DNA of 64,000 nt from Anoxynatronum buryatiense (GTDB lineage Bacteria > Bacillota > Clostridia > Peptostreptococcales > Tindalliaceae). This document shows positions 8,142 to 16,251 of this stretch, one piece after another (position 1 is the stretch's first letter; the number at the start of each line of letters is the position of its first letter). Below the pieces are notes generated by a model. It ran no database searches. It saw nothing but the letters and a program-made list of their open reading frames with translations, and had not been told where the DNA came from. The stretch spans positions 186,001 through 250,000 of the forward strand of contig NZ_FXUF01000002.1 in NCBI RefSeq assembly GCF_900182905.1, in the 5' to 3' direction. A program made the position numbers and the translations under genes.

Positions 8142-8525
8142 ATGAACTCAGCATTGGGACTGATTGAAGCCATTGGGCTGACATCTGCCATGACCGCCGT
8201 TGATGCCGCCTGCAAAGCGGCAGACATTAAGTTCATCGGTTATGAAAAGATCATTGGAGCAGGAGCGGCCATTTCGGTGACGGTGCATTTTGCCGGTGAA
8301 GTCGCGGCCGTTCAGGCAGGGGTGGCAGCAGGGGTGGCGGCTGCTCTTAAATCGGGACGCGTGCTGTCTCACCACGTCATTCCCCGGCCCCATGAAGAAG
8401 TGGATAAGCTTATTGAATGGTTCAGGCAGGAAAAAAAGGATGCGCTTCAATCAACACCGGCCAGTGATCCCGCAAAGGGTGACAAAGCCGAAACGGTTAA
8501 AAATCAACGTACAAAAACCAAGTGA
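8142..8525 (+). CDS. BMC-H shell protein 2 with charged C-terminal tail
   Basis: A 127-residue protein with one BMC domain (residues 1-90: NSALGLIEAIGL, KIIGAGAA at the pore, HHVIPRPHEEVDKL) followed by about 35 Lys/Asp/Gln-rich residues not found in minimal shell proteins. The pore loop has an extra residue and small side chains (IIGAGAAIS). The tail probably projects from the hexamer face and may bind cargo. GGGG precedes the ATG. Confidence 0.9.
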   Translation: MNSALGLIEAIGLTSAMTAVDAACKAADIKFIGYEKIIGAGAAISVTVHFAGEVAAVQAGVAAGVAAALKSGRVLSHHVIPRPHEEVDKLIEWFRQEKKDALQSTPASDPAKGDKAETVKNQRTKTK

Positions 8526-8555
8526 TCCAATGGATCCGGAACAGGAGGAAAGAAA

Positions 8556-8834
8556 ATGAGTCAAGCATTGGGTTTAGTTGAAACAAAAGGATTGGTAGGA
8601 GCCATCGAGGCAGCGGACGCCATGGTGAAAGCAGCAAGTGTCACCATTGAAGGGTATGAGAAAATTGGTTTTGGACTGGTCACCGTTATGGTGCGTGGTG
8701 ATGTGGGTGCGGTAAAAGCAGCAACAGATGCCGGCGCCGAAGCAGCGCGAGCTGTTGGTGAGCTTCATTCCGTTCATGTCATTCCACGACCCCATTCTGA
8801 AGTGGAGCGGGTTATCCTTAAAAAGTCGGAATAG
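8556..8834 (+). CDS. BMC-H shell protein 3 (PduA/EutM type)
   Basis: A 92-residue canonical BMC-H protein: [22 protein letters not shown] at the start, the pore loop KIGFG followed by [13 protein letters not shown], and [12 protein letters not shown] at the end. It is the most conventional of the three hexameric tiles and is probably the major facet protein. The strong AGGAGG site supports high expression. Confidence 0.93.
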   Translation: MSQALGLVETKGLVGAIEAADAMVKAASVTIEGYEKIGFGLVTVMVRGDVGAVKAATDAGAEAARAVGELHSVHVIPRPHSEVERVILKKSE

Positions 8835-8884
8835 CCATTGCATGAATGCATGAATGGTGCCCGTCCCCATAGGAGGGATAATCC

Positions 8885-9682
8885 ATGAATCAGAGAAATC
8901 AAACACAACAAATTCTTGCACATTTATCAGGTCATGTGGGTAAGTTGCCTGGCAAAACAACGGATGCTGTCTTGCAGCCGGCGCGCAGCCGCTCATTACA
9001 GGAACCCAGGCTGTTGGCTGTTTTTGCAGGCAACCCCATTGGGTTGGAGCAGGCAGTTCAATCCCTGGCCAGCTGGAAGAAAAAGGGATATACCTATGAC
9101 GTTGCTTTTTCGGCAAACGCAGAGGCACTGATGCAATCAGATGCCATTCTCAGAGCATTGCAGCCGATTCAGGTGATCCATCGCGATATGCAGGAACTGA
9201 AACACTACACACTGAATCACCTGTCGGGCGTCCTTGTGCCGCAGATCACCCACAACACAGCTCGAAAACTGGTTCAGGGCATACAGGACGGACTGGTGCC
9301 CAACCTGCTGTGGCAGGCGTTGTGGGATGGAATTCCTGTTTACTTGAATCTGGAAAGCCTGACCACCTACCATGGCAGACCCACACAAAACCAGGCAATG
9401 AACCGCATCATGAAACAAACCATCAGTTCATTGAAGGAAATGGGTGTGCGGGAGATGGGCCAGTTTTCTGGAGACAAGACTGAAAGAGTGGCAGCAGGAA
9501 AGGACTCGCCAGACGTGATCAACCGTGATCAAATGGCAGGCGCGGTTCAAGTGATTACCGAGAAAGATGTGCTGACACATGCCGCAGGAGCCACGTTGAT
9601 GGTGGAGGCGGCAGCCATTGTGACACCGCTGGCTCGGGACACAGCAGCGGCAAGAGGAGTACGGCTCGTTCGAAAAACTTAA
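8885..9682 (+). CDS. BMC-associated flavoprotein-like protein
   Basis: A 265-residue protein between shell genes. The central part (GVLVPQITHNTARKLVQGI, then GLVPNLLWQALWDGIPVYL) resembles HFCD/Dfp-type flavoproteins, which have a similar N-T-A-x-K segment before a G-x-P-V strand; UbiX is a relative of that fold. The C-terminus carries VITEKDVLTHA followed by IVTPLARDTAAARGV, a module seen at the ends of several BMC proteins. The N-terminus (TQQILAHLSGHVG) could be an amphipathic targeting helix. Catalytic role unknown; flavin binding is a guess from the motif. Start ATG 8885 with AGGAGGG. Confidence 0.65.
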   Translation: MNQRNQTQQILAHLSGHVGKLPGKTTDAVLQPARSRSLQEPRLLAVFAGNPIGLEQAVQSLASWKKKGYTYDVAFSANAEALMQSDAILRALQPIQVIHRDMQELKHYTLNHLSGVLVPQITHNTARKLVQGIQDGLVPNLLWQALWDGIPVYLNLESLTTYHGRPTQNQAMNRIMKQTISSLKEMGVREMGQFSGDKTERVAAGKDSPDVINRDQMAGAVQVITEKDVLTHAAGATLMVEAAAIVTPLARDTAAARGVRLVRKT

Positions 9683-9706
9683 GGCAGTCGGCAAGGAGAG
9701 AAAAAC

Positions 9707-9973
9707 ATGCGTATTGGAAAAATCATCGGTACTGTAACGGCAACCAGAAAAGATGAGCGCCTGACCGGATGCAAACTGATGTTAACCCAGCCTCTAAATG
9801 ACGGCCAGCCAGCTGGTGACCCGCTGGTGGCGGTGGATACCGTTGGGGCAGGCATTGGTGAAATCGTGCTGTTTGCCACTGGTGCTGCCTCCCGCCATGC
9901 TGCCAACCGGCAACAGTCGCCCATTGATGCTGCTATTGTCGGAATCATAGATTCGATTGATCTGGCCAAATAG
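9707..9973 (+). CDS. eutN: BMC-P vertex protein (EutN/CcmL family)
   Basis: An 88-residue EutN/CcmL-family protein (PF03319) that forms the pentamers capping the vertices of the shell. Family features are MRIGKIIGTVTAT at the start, VAVDTVGAGIGEIVLFATG in the middle and the C-terminal DAAIVGIIDSID. It is the only vertex protein in the locus and makes a closed icosahedral shell plausible. Confidence 0.93.
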   Translation: MRIGKIIGTVTATRKDERLTGCKLMLTQPLNDGQPAGDPLVAVDTVGAGIGEIVLFATGAASRHAANRQQSPIDAAIVGIIDSIDLAK

Positions 9974-10003
9974 GCCGTTTGAAAGGAGGGAGAGACACAA
10001 CGA

Positions 10004-11815
10004 ATGGATGCACAATGGATAAAGCAGGCAATGGAATACCGGCAACTGGTGGACGTCCTCATGTCCGATAAAGAGCATGCAGATTTGGTGCTCCATGGCG
10101 GGCAGGTGGTCAACGTACTCACTGCTGAAATTTATGAGGCTGACCTGGCCATAAAAGGGAAATACATCCTGATGGTGGGAGATGCACAGCAACTCATTGG
10201 ACCGGAAACCATTACCGTTGATGTAAGGGGTCAATACCTGGCTCCTGGTTTTATTGATTCCCATATGCATTTTGAGAGCAGTATGCTGACCATCACTGAG
10301 TTCTCCAGGCTGTCCATTCCTTCTGGAACCACCACACTGGTGGCAGATCCTCACGAAATCGGCAATGCACTGGGGCCGGTGGGAATGAAAGCCATGGCCG
10401 ATGAAGCAGGACTGGTTCCCAATCACGTTCATTTGGTGGTGCCTTCACTGACACCGGACTGCCCGGGCCTTGAGACTGCCGGATATGATGTCAGCTCCAA
10501 AGATATGGAAGATTTGCTGAATTATCCCAATGTCATCGGCATCGGCGAACTCCAGGGTTTCAGCAATGCAGCCCATGTCTACCGCAACACGGCAGACATT
10601 GTGACAGATCTGCTGGCTTCCACCATTTATGCCAAAAGCATTGGTAAAATGGTGGACGGCAATGCACCGGAGCTTTTTGGCGCAGAACTGGCGGCCCACA
10701 TTATTGCAGCCGGTGGCAGATGTTCCTGTCATGAGACCACCACAAAGGCAGAATGTGTGGAAAAACTGCGTCAGGGTGTCTATGTCTTCATGAGAGAAGG
10801 ATCGACTCAGCGAAACATGGCTGAGTGCATTCGAGCTGTCACAGAGGACGGGCTGGATTCCCGCCGTTGTATTTTGGCCACTGATGATATGGTGGCAGAA
10901 GATCTAGAAAAGCTGGGCCATATGAACGAAATCGTGAAGCGAACCATCGCAGAGGGTGTCGATCCGGCGATGGCCATTCAAATGGTAACCATTAATCCCG
11001 CCAGTTATTTTGGATTCCAGGACAGAGGTGTACTGGCGCCTGGCATGCTGGCAGATGTGGCGGTCATCAGCGACCTGCATCAAATGAAAGTGGAAGCAGT
11101 CTTTTTGGAAGGCCGTCTGGTGGCATCACAGGGAGAACTTCTGATTGATCTGCCGGAATATACCTATCCTGAGAGTGTTAAAAATTCAGTGAAACGTGAA
11201 CCTCTGGTGGAAAAAGACCTGGCCATCGCCAGTCAATCCCAGGAGGCCCGGGTGCGCTGCATCGGGCTTATTCCAGATCAAAACTTATCTGAAACGCTGG
11301 AGTTCACCCTCCGCACCCAGCAGGGAACGGTTATGCCCGATGTGCGTCAGGATGTGCTTGAAATTGCCTGCATTGAGCGTTACGGCAGAAATGGCAGCAT
11401 CGGAAAAGCTTTCGTACAGGGATTTGGTCTGGAGCAGGGAGCTTTTGCAGAGAGTGTGGCCCATGACACCCATAATATCATGGTGGTGGGTACCTGCCTG
11501 AAAGACATGACAGCAGCAGTAAATAGGGTGATTGAAATGGGTGGCGGTATAGCCGTGGCAAAGAACGGCCGGATTATTGACGACATGCGGCTGCCGGTGG
11601 GCGGTCTCATCACTGATGAACTGAACGGTCATGAAGTCAGCCGTAAAATTTCTCAACTGGAGCAAACGGTTAAAGAACAACTGGGTTGCAAGGTGCATGC
11701 ACCTTTCATGCACCTTTCTTTTCTTGCCCTGTCCACCAGTCCCAAATGGAAAATCACCGACCAGGGATTGGTTGATGTCAATAACTTTACCATTTTGCCG
11801 CCGGTGATTGAATAG
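10004..11815 (+). CDS. Adenine-deaminase-like amidohydrolase linked to the BMC locus, candidate 4-aminoimidazole deaminase
   Basis: A 603-residue protein of the AdeC family, with the metal site DSHMHFES (H87, H89), ADPHEIGN, and LATDD, and the characteristic AdeC C-terminal domain containing HDTHNI. It is diverged from the canonical paralogue at 18486-20210: where AdeC proteins usually have an acidic residue before the HE pair (TEHE in the paralogue), this one reads SCHE (S241-C242-H243-E244). Its place right after the vertex protein and before the permease suggests it belongs to the BMC pathway. I infer deamination of 4-aminoimidazole, the step otherwise without a candidate. Plain adenine deamination remains possible. 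Confidence 0.82.
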   Translation: MDAQWIKQAMEYRQLVDVLMSDKEHADLVLHGGQVVNVLTAEIYEADLAIKGKYILMVGDAQQLIGPETITVDVRGQYLAPGFIDSHMHFESSMLTITEFSRLSIPSGTTTLVADPHEIGNALGPVGMKAMADEAGLVPNHVHLVVPSLTPDCPGLETAGYDVSSKDMEDLLNYPNVIGIGELQGFSNAAHVYRNTADIVTDLLASTIYAKSIGKMVDGNAPELFGAELAAHIIAAGGRCSCHETTTKAECVEKLRQGVYVFMREGSTQRNMAECIRAVTEDGLDSRRCILATDDMVAEDLEKLGHMNEIVKRTIAEGVDPAMAIQMVTINPASYFGFQDRGVLAPGMLADVAVISDLHQMKVEAVFLEGRLVASQGELLIDLPEYTYPESVKNSVKREPLVEKDLAIASQSQEARVRCIGLIPDQNLSETLEFTLRTQQGTVMPDVRQDVLEIACIERYGRNGSIGKAFVQGFGLEQGAFAESVAHDTHNIMVVGTCLKDMTAAVNRVIEMGGGIAVAKNGRIIDDMRLPVGGLITDELNGHEVSRKISQLEQTVKEQLGCKVHAPFMHLSFLALSTSPKWKITDQGLVDVNNFTILPPVIE

Positions 11816-11942
11816 CGGCAATCAAGGGCTGATGTGAAGATCTTTTCCGACCGGCGACGGAACAGGATCTTCGCACCGGCCAGAAGATAATGGCGCAGAT
11901 GTACAGGGAACAACACGAACTGCAAAAAAAGGAGGCGTCAAT

Positions 11943-13265
11943 GTGAGTTCAAACGGAACCAGTCAGACAGGTTTTCTTGAAAAGACATTTAAATTGAAAG
12001 AACACCATACTGACACAAAAACCGAGATTCTGGCAGGCATTACAACGTTCATGACCATGGCCTACATTCTCATTGTTAATCCCCTGATTCTGTCGGATGC
12101 AGGAATGGATTTCGGTGCGGTTTTCACAGCAACAGCTTTGTCCTCAATCATCGCAACTCTAGTCATGGCATTTTATGCCAACTATCCATTTGCGCTGGCT
12201 CCCGGTATGGGGCTGAACGCATTTTTTGCCTATGGCATTGTTCTGGGCATGGGGTATTCATGGCAGATGGCTTTGGCAGCAGTTTTCATTGAAGGGATTA
12301 TTTTTATTCTGCTGACCATGTTCAATGTTCGTGAAGCAATTGTAAAAGCAATTCCGCTGAATCTGAAACATGCAGTTTCAGTGGGTATCGGACTCTTCAT
12401 TGCTTTCATCGGCTTAAAAAATGCTGGTGTTGTTATCGCCTATGAAGCAACCATCATTTCACTGGGGGATATGACTTCACCGGGTGCAATTGTTGCTCTT
12501 TTGGGTCTTGTGATCACAGGAATTCTGCTGGCCAAAGGGATTCGGGGAGCGCTGCTCATCGGTATTTTTGCCTCCACCATCATTGGAATTCCACTGGGAT
12601 TAACCCAGCTGCCCAGTCAGTTTATTTCAGCTCCCCCATCACTTGCACCGATTCTCTTCCAGTTTGATTTCTCTCGCCTTTTCTCTCTGGATATGGTGAT
12701 TATACTCTTCACCCTGTTATTTGTGGATATGTTTGATACGCTGGGAACCCTGGTAGGAGTAGCTTCAAAAGCCGATATGCTTGATGAAACTGGAAACCTT
12801 CCCAAAGCGAAGCAAGCACTCTTTGCTGATGCAGTGGGAACCACTGCTGGAGCCTGTCTGGGAACCAGCACAGTCACCACTTATGTTGAAAGTGCCGCCG
12901 GGGTGGCCGAAGGTGGGCGTACCGGTTTAACGGCACTTTCCACAGCGGTAATGTTCGGAGTGGCTTTGTTATTGTCGCCTCTGTTCATCATGATTCCCGG
13001 TGCTGCCACAGCGCCGGCACTGGTATTAGTAGGATTGTTTATGATGTCTCCCATAAACAAAATAGACTTGGATGATTTCACCGAGTCAATTCCTGCCTTT
13101 CTGACCATCATTATGATGCCGCTGACTTTTAGCATTGCAGACGGGATTGTGTTCGGGATGGTTTCCTACACAGCTCTTAAAATTTTAACCGGAAAAATGA
13201 AAGATGTTTCCCTGATCATGATTGTGCTCTCCATTCTTTTCATCATCAAATTTGCACTGGGATAA
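11943..13265 (+). CDS. NCS2-family purine permease (AzgA/PbuG type)
   Basis: A 440-residue integral membrane protein with about 12 hydrophobic segments, of the AzgA-like NCS2 branch that imports hypoxanthine, guanine or adenine by proton symport. Typical segments are TFMTMAYILIVNP, PGMGLNAFFAYG and GTSTVTTYVESAAGVAEGGRTG. The start is GTG 11943, 7 bases after GGAGG; an ATG at 11941 runs straight into a stop. As the last gene before a hairpin it probably supplies the purine substrate of the operon. Confidence 0.9.
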   Translation: MSSNGTSQTGFLEKTFKLKEHHTDTKTEILAGITTFMTMAYILIVNPLILSDAGMDFGAVFTATALSSIIATLVMAFYANYPFALAPGMGLNAFFAYGIVLGMGYSWQMALAAVFIEGIIFILLTMFNVREAIVKAIPLNLKHAVSVGIGLFIAFIGLKNAGVVIAYEATIISLGDMTSPGAIVALLGLVITGILLAKGIRGALLIGIFASTIIGIPLGLTQLPSQFISAPPSLAPILFQFDFSRLFSLDMVIILFTLLFVDMFDTLGTLVGVASKADMLDETGNLPKAKQALFADAVGTTAGACLGTSTVTTYVESAAGVAEGGRTGLTALSTAVMFGVALLLSPLFIMIPGAATAPALVLVGLFMMSPINKIDLDDFTESIPAFLTIIMMPLTFSIADGIVFGMVSYTALKILTGKMKDVSLIMIVLSILFIIKFALG

Positions 13266-13294
13266 CCTAGGTCAGACAACCTGACAGAAACCCG

Positions 13295-13327
13295 ATGCCC
13301 TAAGGATCATACCGATTCTTAGGGCAT
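13295..13327 (+). terminator. Terminator-like hairpin after the purine permease
   Basis: ATGCCCTAAG (13295-13304) pairs with CTTAGGGCAT (13318-13327). The following bases are only moderately T-rich. It marks the probable end of the BMC operon. Confidence 0.55.
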
Positions 13328-13390
13328 TGTCCCATCATCCTTTAATGTCAGCAGGTTTCAGTGCTGCCGGTACCGTCAGCTTGTCCCGAA

Positions 13391-13455
13391 GATTAAACTG
13401 AGCTGTTGCAATGGAAGAGGACCACTTTTATCCGTTGCAACAGCTGAGTTTAATC
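13391..13455 (+). repeat. 21-base inverted repeat before the aminohydrolase gene
   Basis: The arms 13391-13411 and 13435-13455 (starting GATTAAACTGAGC and ending GAGTTTAATC) are complementary with one mismatch, around a 23-base loop. The right arm ends 36 bases before ATG 13491. There is no T-tract. It could be an operator or an RNA control element. It does not match the three-way junction of purine riboswitches. Confidence 0.6.
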
Positions 13456-13490
13456 AATTGAATCCAATTACGAAAGGAGCACCACCGAAG

Positions 13491-14828
13491 ATGAAACGAC
13501 TGCTGATTCGTGACGGTCATATTGTCACCATGAACCAACAAAAAGAAATCATGAAAGGCGATCTGCTGATTGAAAATGATCGCATTACTGCCATAGCTCC
13601 CCGGTTGAATGTTGATGACTGTGAAGTGCTGGAGGCTGGAGGCATGACGGTCATTCCCGGCTTTATTCAGACGCACATTCACTTGACACAAACCCTGCTG
13701 CGGGGGCAGGCGGATGATCTGGAACTGCTGGACTGGCTGAAGAAGAGGGTCTGGCCCCTTGAAGGATCCCATACGGCCGAGTCCAACTATGTATCGGCAA
13801 AGCTGGGGATTGCAGAGCTGATTAAGGGCGGCACCACCGCCATCATTGATATGGAAACCGTGCATCATACGGAATCTGCCTTTGAAGCGTTGCTGGAAAC
13901 CGGTTATCGGGCCATATCAGGCAAGTGCATGATGGATTACGGCAATGGCGTACCTGCATCACTTATGGAAAAGACCAGCGATTCCATTAATGAAAGTCTC
14001 AGGCTCATGAAAAAATGGCATGGCACCGGAGGCGGGCGAATTGATTACGCCTTTGCCCCCCGGTTTGTGGTGTCCTGCACCGAAGAACTGCTGGTGCAGG
14101 TAAAGGATTTGGCAGCTGAGTATGGTGTGATGGTTCATACCCACGCTTCAGAAAATCGGGGTGAAATTGAACTGGTACAGCGTGATCGTGGAATGCGTAA
14201 TATTCAGTATCTAAAGCATCTGGGACTCACGGGCGAAAACCTGATTTTAGCCCATTGTATTTGGCTTGACGAAGAAGAAATGCAGATTCTGGCAGACACC
14301 GGCACCAAAATTGCCCATTGTCCTTCCAGTAATATGAAACTGGCCTCGGGCATTGCCAAAATACCGGAGCTGATGGAAATGAATGCGCAAGTGTCTCTGG
14401 CCGCCGACGGTGCGCCCTGCAATAATAATCTGGACATGTTCCGGGAAATGCGTCATGCCGCTCTGATTCAGAAGGCCCGCTTGTTAAGCCCCACGGTGAT
14501 GCCGGCAGCCACCATTTTTGAAATGGCAACAATGGGCGGTGCCAGAGCCATGGGAAAAGAAAGGGAGTTGGGCAGTCTGGAGCCAGGCAAAAAAGCGGAT
14601 GTGGTGCTGGTGAAGATGGACACACTGCACAATGCCCCCTGGGAATCTGGAGACCCTGTTTCCCAGCTGGTCTATTCTGCTACGGCGGCCGATGTGGATA
14701 CCACCATTATCAATGGAGAAATACTGATGAAGAACCGGCAGTTAACCACCATCAACGAAGCAGCGTTGAAAGATGAAGCTAACCGCCTCATTAAGGAACG
14801 GATCACCACTGCGGGTGTTGTCAAGTAA
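13491..14828 (+). CDS. Amidohydrolase-family aminohydrolase (guanine/8-oxoguanine/5'-deoxyadenosine deaminase-like)
   Basis: A 445-residue member of the TrzN/MtaD/SsnA branch of amidohydrolases, which mostly deaminate purines or purine nucleosides with one metal ion. Motifs: QTHIHLTQTLLRG, HTHASENRGE, LAHCIWLDEEE, HCPSSNMKLASG, and the metal aspartate in AADGAPCNNNLDMF. The start is ATG 13491 after AAAGGAG; a TTG at 13458 inside the inverted repeat is unlikely. As first gene of the xanthine-dehydrogenase operon it probably converts guanine, or a related aminopurine, to a substrate of the pathway. The exact substrate cannot be read from sequence, and 4-aminoimidazole is an alternative. Confidence 0.82.
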   Translation: MKRLLIRDGHIVTMNQQKEIMKGDLLIENDRITAIAPRLNVDDCEVLEAGGMTVIPGFIQTHIHLTQTLLRGQADDLELLDWLKKRVWPLEGSHTAESNYVSAKLGIAELIKGGTTAIIDMETVHHTESAFEALLETGYRAISGKCMMDYGNGVPASLMEKTSDSINESLRLMKKWHGTGGGRIDYAFAPRFVVSCTEELLVQVKDLAAEYGVMVHTHASENRGEIELVQRDRGMRNIQYLKHLGLTGENLILAHCIWLDEEEMQILADTGTKIAHCPSSNMKLASGIAKIPELMEMNAQVSLAADGAPCNNNLDMFREMRHAALIQKARLLSPTVMPAATIFEMATMGGARAMGKERELGSLEPGKKADVVLVKMDTLHNAPWESGDPVSQLVYSATAADVDTTIINGEILMKNRQLTTINEAALKDEANRLIKERITTAGVVK

Positions 14829-14869
14829 TGTGACCAGAAAGAAGCAATGGTTGAAAGGGGAGATATGCA

Positions 14870-15745
14870 TTGGTTCAGAAAGTCTACCAGGTACATGAAA
14901 TACAACAGGCGCTCGAACTGTTGCACCAGCATACCCATCAGGCAAAATTACTGGCGGGGGGAACTGATTTAATCATAAAAATGAGGGAGGGGCATGTGAA
15001 CCCCGCTGTACTCATTGATATCTCATCCATGGATAAAACGCGTATCATCGAAGTACAGGGGCAGGAAATCCACATTGGAAGCACTGCTACTTTCAGTGAA
15101 ATTCAGGAACACCCTCTGTTTCAGAAGGATCTAGGCGCCATTGCCGCAGCTGCCCGGTCAGTGGGATCGCCTCAGATCCGAAACCGTGCCACCATTGGGG
15201 GTAATATCTGTAATGCCTCTCCTGCAGCCGATTTGCTTCCCCCCCTCTTGGCAATGGAAGCCATGACCGTTTTGAGATCAAAGGAAACAAGCCGTCTGCT
15301 GCCCTTGTCGGATTTCCTCGTCGGCAAGGAAAAAACAGCCCTAAAATCGGAAGAAATGCTGGAACGGGTATGGTTCCGAAAACTGGAAGACAGATCAGGG
15401 CTTGGTTTCAGCAAACTGGGCATTCGAAACGCTCTGGCCATTGCCCGGCTCTCCATGGCGGTATATCTGAAACTGGACGCAACGGGTCGCTGTTTGGAAG
15501 CTCGGGTGGCCAGTGGTGCTCTTGGGCTGACAGCCCAGCGGGAAAATGAAGTGGAAGCCTTCCTGCAGCAGCAAGTGATTGACGAAACAATCATTGATCA
15601 GGCAGCACAGGTACTGGAAAAGACAACTGCCCAGCGATTGGCCGGCAGAAGCACACTGCCGTTTAAGAGACAAGCGGTGCAGGGTGTCTTCCGGGATGCG
15701 CTGTCTCAGGCGTTGAAAACCTCATTAAGGAGGGAACAGTCATGA
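14870..15745 (+). CDS. xdhB: Xanthine/nicotinate dehydrogenase-type FAD subunit
   Basis: A 291-residue FAD-binding subunit of the molybdenum hydroxylase (CO dehydrogenase medium-chain) family. FAD contacts are in KLLAGGTDLI near residue 27 and in NRATIGGNICNASPAADLLPP around residue 105. The start is TTG 14870, with GGGG 9 bases upstream; the nearby ATG at 14865 is out of frame. The stop overlaps the next start (ATGA), so translation is probably coupled. It passes electrons from the Mo and FeS centres to an acceptor, probably NAD(P). Confidence 0.9.
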   Translation: MVQKVYQVHEIQQALELLHQHTHQAKLLAGGTDLIIKMREGHVNPAVLIDISSMDKTRIIEVQGQEIHIGSTATFSEIQEHPLFQKDLGAIAAAARSVGSPQIRNRATIGGNICNASPAADLLPPLLAMEAMTVLRSKETSRLLPLSDFLVGKEKTALKSEEMLERVWFRKLEDRSGLGFSKLGIRNALAIARLSMAVYLKLDATGRCLEARVASGALGLTAQRENEVEAFLQQQVIDETIIDQAAQVLEKTTAQRLAGRSTLPFKRQAVQGVFRDALSQALKTSLRREQS

Positions 15746-16251
15746 AAACGATTCAACTGACGGTTAACGGTAAAGAAATGACCCTGACAGTGGAGGCAGA
15801 TCAGCGATTGTTGGATGTGCTTCGCAATAATCTGAAGCTCACTGGCACCAAAGAAGGCTGTGGAGAAGGTGAATGTGGCGCCTGTACGGTAATCATGGAT
15901 GGGGCCATCGTCAATTCATGCCTGGTGATGGCGTTTCAGGCGGATGGGAAATCCATTCAAACCATCGAAGCCCTCGACAGTGAAGATGGATCACTGCATC
16001 CCATTCAGCAGGCTTTTCTGGAAGAAGGAGCCGTTCAATGCGGTTTTTGCACACCGGGAATGGTGCTTTCTGCCAAAGCATTGCTGGACAAAAACCCCAC
16101 TCCATCAAAAGCTGATATTCAGGAAGGTATTTCCGGAAATCTCTGCCGCTGCACTGGCTATCATAAAATTGTGGAAGCCGTTGAAAAGGCTGCCGACACC
16201 ATGAAAGAAGGGGGAGAGAGCCATGGCACTGCGCGTCGTGGGACAAAATGA
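15742..16251 (+). CDS. xdhC: Xanthine/nicotinate dehydrogenase-type [2Fe-2S] subunit
   Basis: A 169-residue iron-sulfur subunit with the two usual clusters: a plant-ferredoxin set C40, C45, C48, C60 (EGCGEGECGAC) and a helical-domain set C100, C103, C135, C137 (CGFC, CRC). Its length is standard. The ATG overlaps the stop of the FAD subunit, and its own end overlaps the next gene by 29 bases, indicating one tightly translated complex. Confidence 0.93.
   Translation: MKTIQLTVNGKEMTLTVEADQRLLDVLRNNLKLTGTKEGCGEGECGACTVIMDGAIVNSCLVMAFQADGKSIQTIEALDSEDGSLHPIQQAFLEEGAVQCGFCTPGMVLSAKALLDKNPTPSKADIQEGISGNLCRCTGYHKIVEAVEKAADTMKEGGESHGTARRGTK

Noticed and set aside
13391-13455. Purine riboswitch
   Set aside because: Only a simple long hairpin is present; the conserved junction and loop sequences of guanine or adenine riboswitches are absent.
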